From CAUJGQ01 sp038325665 (GTDB taxonomy: Bacteria > Chloroflexota > Dehalococcoidia > CAUJGQ01): DNA of 9,761 nt. Location of the stretch: the NCBI GenBank assembly GCA_038325665.1, contig JBBQJF010000186.1:1-9761 (forward strand), in the 5' to 3' direction. Under the pieces are notes generated by a model. It was given only the letters and a program-made list of their open reading frames with translations, did no database searches and had not been told where the DNA came from. A program made the translations under genes and the position numbers. Shown in pieces: positions 6,850 through 9,761 of this stretch (position 1 is the stretch's first letter; each line of letters starts with the position of its first letter).

Positions 6850-7356
6850 GTGGACAAGCTCGGACTGAACCTACCCGCCCTGATCGCGCAGTTCGTCAAC
6901 TTCGGCGTGCTCCTGTTCATCCTGTGGCGGTTCGTACTGCCGCCCGTGCAGCGGATGCTGGACGAGCGGCGTCAGCGCATCCAGGAGAGTCTAGAAGCGG
7001 CCGACCGGATGCGCACCCAGGCCACGGACGCCGAACGCCGCGTGCAGGAACAACTCGACGAGGCCCGCCGCCAGGGCCGCCAGATGGTCGAGGATGCCCA
7101 GGCAATCGCGAACCGCATCAAGGAAGAGGCACGCACCCAAGCACAGGCCGATATCGAGCAGATGCGGGTGCGCGCCGTGGCCGATATCGAGTTGGAGCGT
7201 CAAGGCGCGATCTCGGCGCTACGTCGTGAATTCGCCGACATCACGGTGACGGCGGCTGAACGTGTGATCAACCAATCGCTCGACCGCACCGCGCACCAGC
7301 GTCTGATTCAGGACGTACTCGCCGATTCCACTCTCGGGGCGAACGGCCGGACATGA
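6850..7356 (+). CDS. atpF: F0F1 ATP synthase subunit b
   Basis: A 168-residue peripheral-stalk subunit. One N-terminal membrane helix (about 8-30) is followed by the conserved W26-R27 and P31-P32 hinge. A long, highly charged helix rich in Glu, Arg, Gln and Ala then runs to about residue 135, the dimeric coiled coil that reaches the F1 head. The end (about 140-168) should bind delta. Length is close to the E. coli b subunit (156). Only one b gene is present here, so the stalk is probably a homodimer. It starts at GTG 6850 with an AGGCAGGG-like site about 6 bases upstream. The TGA overlaps an ATG (ATGA at 7353-7356), a usual coupling signal, but the frame from that ATG stops after 34 codons and the delta gene begins 191 bases later. 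Confidence 0.95.
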   Translation: MDKLGLNLPALIAQFVNFGVLLFILWRFVLPPVQRMLDERRQRIQESLEAADRMRTQATDAERRVQEQLDEARRQGRQMVEDAQAIANRIKEEARTQAQADIEQMRVRAVADIELERQGAISALRREFADITVTAAERVINQSLDRTAHQRLIQDVLADSTLGANGRT

Positions 7357-7365
7357 GCGTCCCAT

Positions 7366-7448
7366 GCAGGACCGGACGGGCGGCGCGAGTGTCGGGCAAT
7401 GGCCCTCACCGTGCGATTCGGGCGAGTTCGCCGACAGCGCGGTCCTGC
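7366..7448. repeat. Nested inverted repeats in the atpF-atpH spacer
   Basis: GCAGGACCG (7366-7374) is exactly complementary to CGGTCCTGC (7440-7448), bracketing 65 bases. Inside it TGTCGG (7390-7395) is complementary to CCGACA (7431-7436). Alternative small stems such as GGGC 7394-7397 with GCCC 7402-7405 compete with the inner pair. As RNA the stretch could fold into an 83-base closed structure. It does not match a tRNA and I recognise no known RNA family. It may be an mRNA-stabilising or processing element or a remnant of an inserted repeat. Confidence 0.45.
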
Positions 7449-7453
7449 CGGCC

Positions 7454-7481
7454 TTGACACGACCCAAGGGCGACCTATCGG
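7454..7481 (+). promoter_or_regulatory. Possible weak internal promoter before atpH
   Basis: A perfect -35 hexamer TTGACA (7454-7459) is followed after 16 bases by TATCGG (7476-7481), a poor -10 that falls inside the loop of the hairpin at 7468-7488. If used, transcription would start near 7488 and supply delta, alpha and later genes independently. The poor -10 makes this a tentative call. Confidence 0.2.
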
Positions 7482-7526
7482 GTCGCCCCACGGTAAAACC
7501 AGATAGGTGCGACCCGATGGGTCGCC
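7468..7526. repeat. Pair of related palindromes, REP-like
   Basis: Two stem-loops stand 20 bases apart. The first is GGGCGACC 7468-7475 with GGTCGCCC 7481-7488, loop TATCG. The second is GCGACCC 7509-7515 with GGGTCGC 7519-7525, loop GAT. They are versions of the same unit: 7469-7486 (GGCGACCTATCGGGTCGC) equals the reverse complement of 7509-7526 at 17 of 18 positions. In RNA the odd position makes a G:U pair, so the two can also form one 18-bp stem closing a 22-base loop. Short GGGCGACC...GGTCGCCC palindromes remind me of dispersed intergenic repeats in Chloroflexota genomes, but their copy number cannot be seen here. Confidence 0.6.
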
Positions 7527-7547
7527 GGCGGAATCAGGGGTTAATCA

Positions 7548-8102
7548 ATGGCAGAGACGGCCCGCTACGATATCGCGGCCAAGCGCTACGCCGAAGCGGT
7601 GTTCGATCTGGCGCGCTCGTCTAATAGTTATGACCGCTGGCGCGACGACCTCGCCATCATCACGGAGCTGGCACGGCACCCAGAGGCGGCGGCGTTTCTG
7701 GCCAACGGCCAGGTGAGCGACGCCGACAAGCTGCGGCTGGTGCAGGCCGCCCTACGCGATGTGACGCCCGAGGCGATCAACCTTGTCCGGTTGTTGCTCC
7801 TGCGCGGGCGATTTCCACTCGCACCCCAGGTCAACGGCGAATACAACCGGATGCTCGACCGCGAGCGCGGTGTCCAGCAGGCCGAAGTCACCACGGCCGT
7901 CCCGCTCGAACCAGCGGCAGCCCAAGCGGTCGTCGACCGGCTACGTGAAATCACCGGCGCCCGCGAGATTCGCCTGACGACGCGCGTGGATCCGGCAATC
8001 ATCGGCGGCATGGTCGCGCGCATCGGCGACCAGTTGGTAGACGGTAGTACGCGCACGCGCTTGTTACAATTGAAACGACGGCTCGCCGGTGCGGCGGGCT
8101 AG
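7548..8102 (+). CDS. atpH: F0F1 ATP synthase subunit delta
   Basis: A 184-residue protein that links the top of the F1 head to the b stalk (equivalent of mitochondrial OSCP). Residues 1 to about 105 form the all-helical N-terminal domain that binds alpha, starting with the typical R-Y-A-x-A-x-F/L-x-L-A pattern (about 13-22). The C-terminal part has the family signature near 148-177, VDPAIIGGMVARIGDQLVDG followed by S-x-R-x-R-L-x-x-L. Length is normal for the family (about 177-185). The ATG at 7548 has CAGGGG about 7 bases upstream. The 191-base gap from atpF holds inverted repeats, in contrast to the tight packing often seen for these two genes. It is followed after 67 bases by atpA. Confidence 0.95.
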   Translation: MAETARYDIAAKRYAEAVFDLARSSNSYDRWRDDLAIITELARHPEAAAFLANGQVSDADKLRLVQAALRDVTPEAINLVRLLLLRGRFPLAPQVNGEYNRMLDRERGVQQAEVTTAVPLEPAAAQAVVDRLREITGAREIRLTTRVDPAIIGGMVARIGDQLVDGSTRTRLLQLKRRLAGAAG

Positions 8103-8169
8103 CACTGAAAATGGTCCGGCCACGGGACGCCCCCGGCGCCGGCGATGAGACCCTGAAGGGAGCCTCCAC

Positions 8170-9693
8170 GTGGCCCTACGAACCGATGAGATCGCCAGCA
8201 TCCTCCGCGAGCAGATCCAGAACTTCGGCACACAAACCCAGACGGTCAACGTCGGCACGGTCGTCGAGGCCGGCGACGGCATCGCCCGCATCCATGGTCT
8301 CTCCAGCGCGCTGGTGAGTGAATTGCTGGAGTTCCCCGGTCGAGACGGCAATTCGACCTACGGCATCGCGATGAACCTCGAGGAGGACACCGTCGCGGCC
8401 GTGATTCTCGGCGACTACGGCACGATCACCGAGGGCGACGAGGTGCGCACCACCGGCCGCGTGATCGAGGTGCCGGTCGGTGAGGCGCTGGTCGGACGTG
8501 TCGTCAACCCGCTGGGCCAGCCGATTGACGGCAAAGGCCCGATCGCGACGACCAAGACCCGCCCGGTCGAGCGCATCGCCCCCAACGTCGTCTCGCGCCA
8601 GGGCGTCAACCAGCCGATGTACACCGGCATCAAGGCAATCGACGCGATGACCGCCATCGGTCGTGGTCAGCGCGAGCTGATCATTGGCGACCGCTCCACC
8701 GGCAAGACCGCGATCGCGATTGACGCCATCATCAACCAAAAGGGCGGCGACATGATCTGTATCTATGTCGCCATCGGTCAGAAGGCGGCCAAGGTCGCGC
8801 AGATCCTGGGTACGCTCGAAGAGGCCGGCGCGATGGAGCACACGATCATCGTCGCCTCCTCCGCCTCCGAGTCGGCCGCGCTTCAGTATCTCGCCCCGTA
8901 CGCGGGCTGCGCGATGGGTGAGGAGTTCATGGAGCAGGGTCGCGACGCCCTGATCATCTACGACGACCTGACCAAGCACGCCTGGGCCTACCGCCAGATG
9001 TCGCTGCTGCTGCGTCGCCCGCCCGGTCGCGAGGCCTACCCCGGCGACGTGTTCTATCTGCACTCCCGCCTGCTCGAACGCGCGGCGCGCTTGTCGCCTG
9101 AGCTGGGCGGCGGCTCGCTCACTGCTCTGCCGATTATCGAGACCCAGGCCGGCGACGTGTCGGCGTACATCCCGACCAATGTGATCTCGATCACCGACGG
9201 CCAGATCTACCTGGAGAGCGACCTGTTCAACGCCGGTCAGCGGCCGGCCGTGAACGCGGGTATCTCGGTGTCGCGCGTGGGCGGTTCCGCCCAGATCCGG
9301 GCGATGCGCCAGGTCGCCGGCCGGCTGCGGCTGGACATGTCTCAGTACCGCGAGTTGCAGGCGTTCGCCCAGTTCGGTACCAGTGAGCTTGATCCCTCCA
9401 CCCGCCGCCAACTCGAACGCGGTCAGCGCGCGGTCGAGGTGCTCAAGCAGCCGCAGTACCAGCCGATCCCGGTCGCCGGCGAGGTCACCATCCTCTACGC
9501 GCTCGGCAACGGCCACCTTGACGATGTGCCGGTAGAGCGCATCCGCGCCTTCGAGGCAGGGCTGCTCGACTACATGGGCAGCAACCATCCTGAATTGAGC
9601 CGCACCATCGTTGCCGAGAAGACCATCTCCGACGAGACGGGTAAGGGTCTCGACGCCGCGATCCGCGAGTTCAAGCAAAATGTGCCGTACTAG
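8170..9693 (+). CDS. atpA: F0F1 ATP synthase subunit alpha
   Basis: A 507-residue non-catalytic subunit of the alpha3-beta3 head, of normal length. The beta-barrel domain occupies about 25-95, the nucleotide-binding domain about 95-375, and the helical C-terminal domain the rest. The P-loop is GDRSTGKT at 173-180; most alpha subunits have Gln where S176 stands. The family signature PAVNAGISVSRVGGSAQ is complete, and R369 in SVSRVGG is the arginine finger that reaches into the catalytic site on beta (E. coli R376, mitochondrial R373). The GTG at 8170 has GAAGGGAG 7 bases upstream and gives the usual N-terminal MALRTDEIASILREQI. The next gene should be gamma, but the 68 bases after the stop contain only repeats, so it begins beyond the window. 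Confidence 0.97.
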   Translation: MALRTDEIASILREQIQNFGTQTQTVNVGTVVEAGDGIARIHGLSSALVSELLEFPGRDGNSTYGIAMNLEEDTVAAVILGDYGTITEGDEVRTTGRVIEVPVGEALVGRVVNPLGQPIDGKGPIATTKTRPVERIAPNVVSRQGVNQPMYTGIKAIDAMTAIGRGQRELIIGDRSTGKTAIAIDAIINQKGGDMICIYVAIGQKAAKVAQILGTLEEAGAMEHTIIVASSASESAALQYLAPYAGCAMGEEFMEQGRDALIIYDDLTKHAWAYRQMSLLLRRPPGREAYPGDVFYLHSRLLERAARLSPELGGGSLTALPIIETQAGDVSAYIPTNVISITDGQIYLESDLFNAGQRPAVNAGISVSRVGGSAQIRAMRQVAGRLRLDMSQYRELQAFAQFGTSELDPSTRRQLERGQRAVEVLKQPQYQPIPVAGEVTILYALGNGHLDDVPVERIRAFEAGLLDYMGSNHPELSRTIVAEKTISDETGKGLDAAIREFKQNVPY

Positions 9694-9696
9694 TGG

Positions 9697-9761
9697 GTGA
9701 TAGGTGATAGGTATTGGGTGTTGGGGGGACGGGGCCATAACCTAACCCCTGTCACCCAACA
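9697..9761. repeat. Degenerate 7-bp repeats in inverted arrangement after atpA
   Basis: Directly after the atpA stop four 7-base units follow each other at 9697-9724: GTGATAG, GTGATAG, GTATTGG, GTGTTGG. From about 9736 to the window end the opposite strand reads similar units (GTTGGGT, GACAGGG, GTTAGGT). The two halves can pair: TTGGGTG 9714-9720 with CACCCAA 9753-9759, and GGGG 9723-9726 with CCCC 9746-9749. The element probably continues past the edge. It may be a dispersed intergenic repeat, and it puts an unusual break between alpha and the expected gamma gene. Confidence 0.55.

Noticed and set aside
7366..7448. Possible tRNA or known structured RNA
   Set aside because: The outer stem and a TTCG-containing hairpin looked tRNA-like at first, but no anticodon arm, D-arm or T-loop consensus can be placed.
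7353..7457. 34-codon frame starting at the ATGA overlap after atpF
   Set aside because: Starts at a typical coupling position, but the product (Arg/Ser/Pro-rich) has no resemblance to delta or any known small protein, and the stretch is dominated by inverted repeats.
8176..9738. 520-codon open frame on the minus strand opposite atpA
   Set aside because: It mirrors a highly conserved, G/C-rich gene; the translation is rich in Asp, His, Arg, Gly and Val with no domain, so it is an antisense shadow caused by third-position G/C bias.

Overview
The window is high-GC bacterial DNA with strong G/C preference at third codon positions. Its core is the front part of an F-type ATP synthase operon. The base composition, the gene order, an a-subunit with a long extracytoplasmic insertion, a DUF6295-like small protein and short G/C-rich intergenic palindromes all suggest a Chloroflexota bacterium, perhaps near the Thermomicrobia/Sphaerobacter group. 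That placement is an inference; no rRNA or other marker gene is present.

Layout. Positions 1-1006 (minus strand) hold the first 335 codons of a secreted protein of unknown function with a probable concanavalin A/LamG-like fold; it runs off the left edge. Positions 1007-1634 contain no recognisable gene, only a likely extended -10 promoter at the right end. Positions 1635-2410 are a dienelactone hydrolase gene whose frame is broken by two extra bases immediately before the catalytic-cysteine codon. A hairpin-rich spacer (2411-2839) leads to a 94-aa DUF6295-like protein (2840-3124). After it comes a 14-helix major facilitator exporter of the DHA2 type (3387-4841).

From 4911 a good sigma70-like promoter (TTGACC, 18 bp, TATATT) opens the ATP synthase operon: an AtpI/AtpZ-type membrane protein (4979-5218), then subunits a (5215-6360), c (6564-6827), b (6850-7356), delta (7548-8102) and alpha (8170-9693). 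Subunits gamma, beta and epsilon would be expected beyond the right edge. Together a, c and b form the membrane proton channel, rotor ring and stator stalk; delta ties the stalk to the catalytic head, of which alpha is the non-catalytic nucleotide-binding subunit. The AtpI-like protein probably assists c-ring assembly or Mg2+ supply.

The operon is unusual in its spacers. A 203-bp leader with three hairpins precedes the c gene. A 191-bp spacer with nested inverted repeats and two related palindromes separates b from delta. An array of degenerate 7-bp repeats in inverted arrangement follows alpha. The most notable protein-level oddities are the ~100-residue acidic, His-rich insertion and His-rich C-terminal tail of subunit a, and the frameshift at the nucleophile of the dienelactone hydrolase. 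I found no CRISPR array, rRNA, tRNA or intact insertion sequence.
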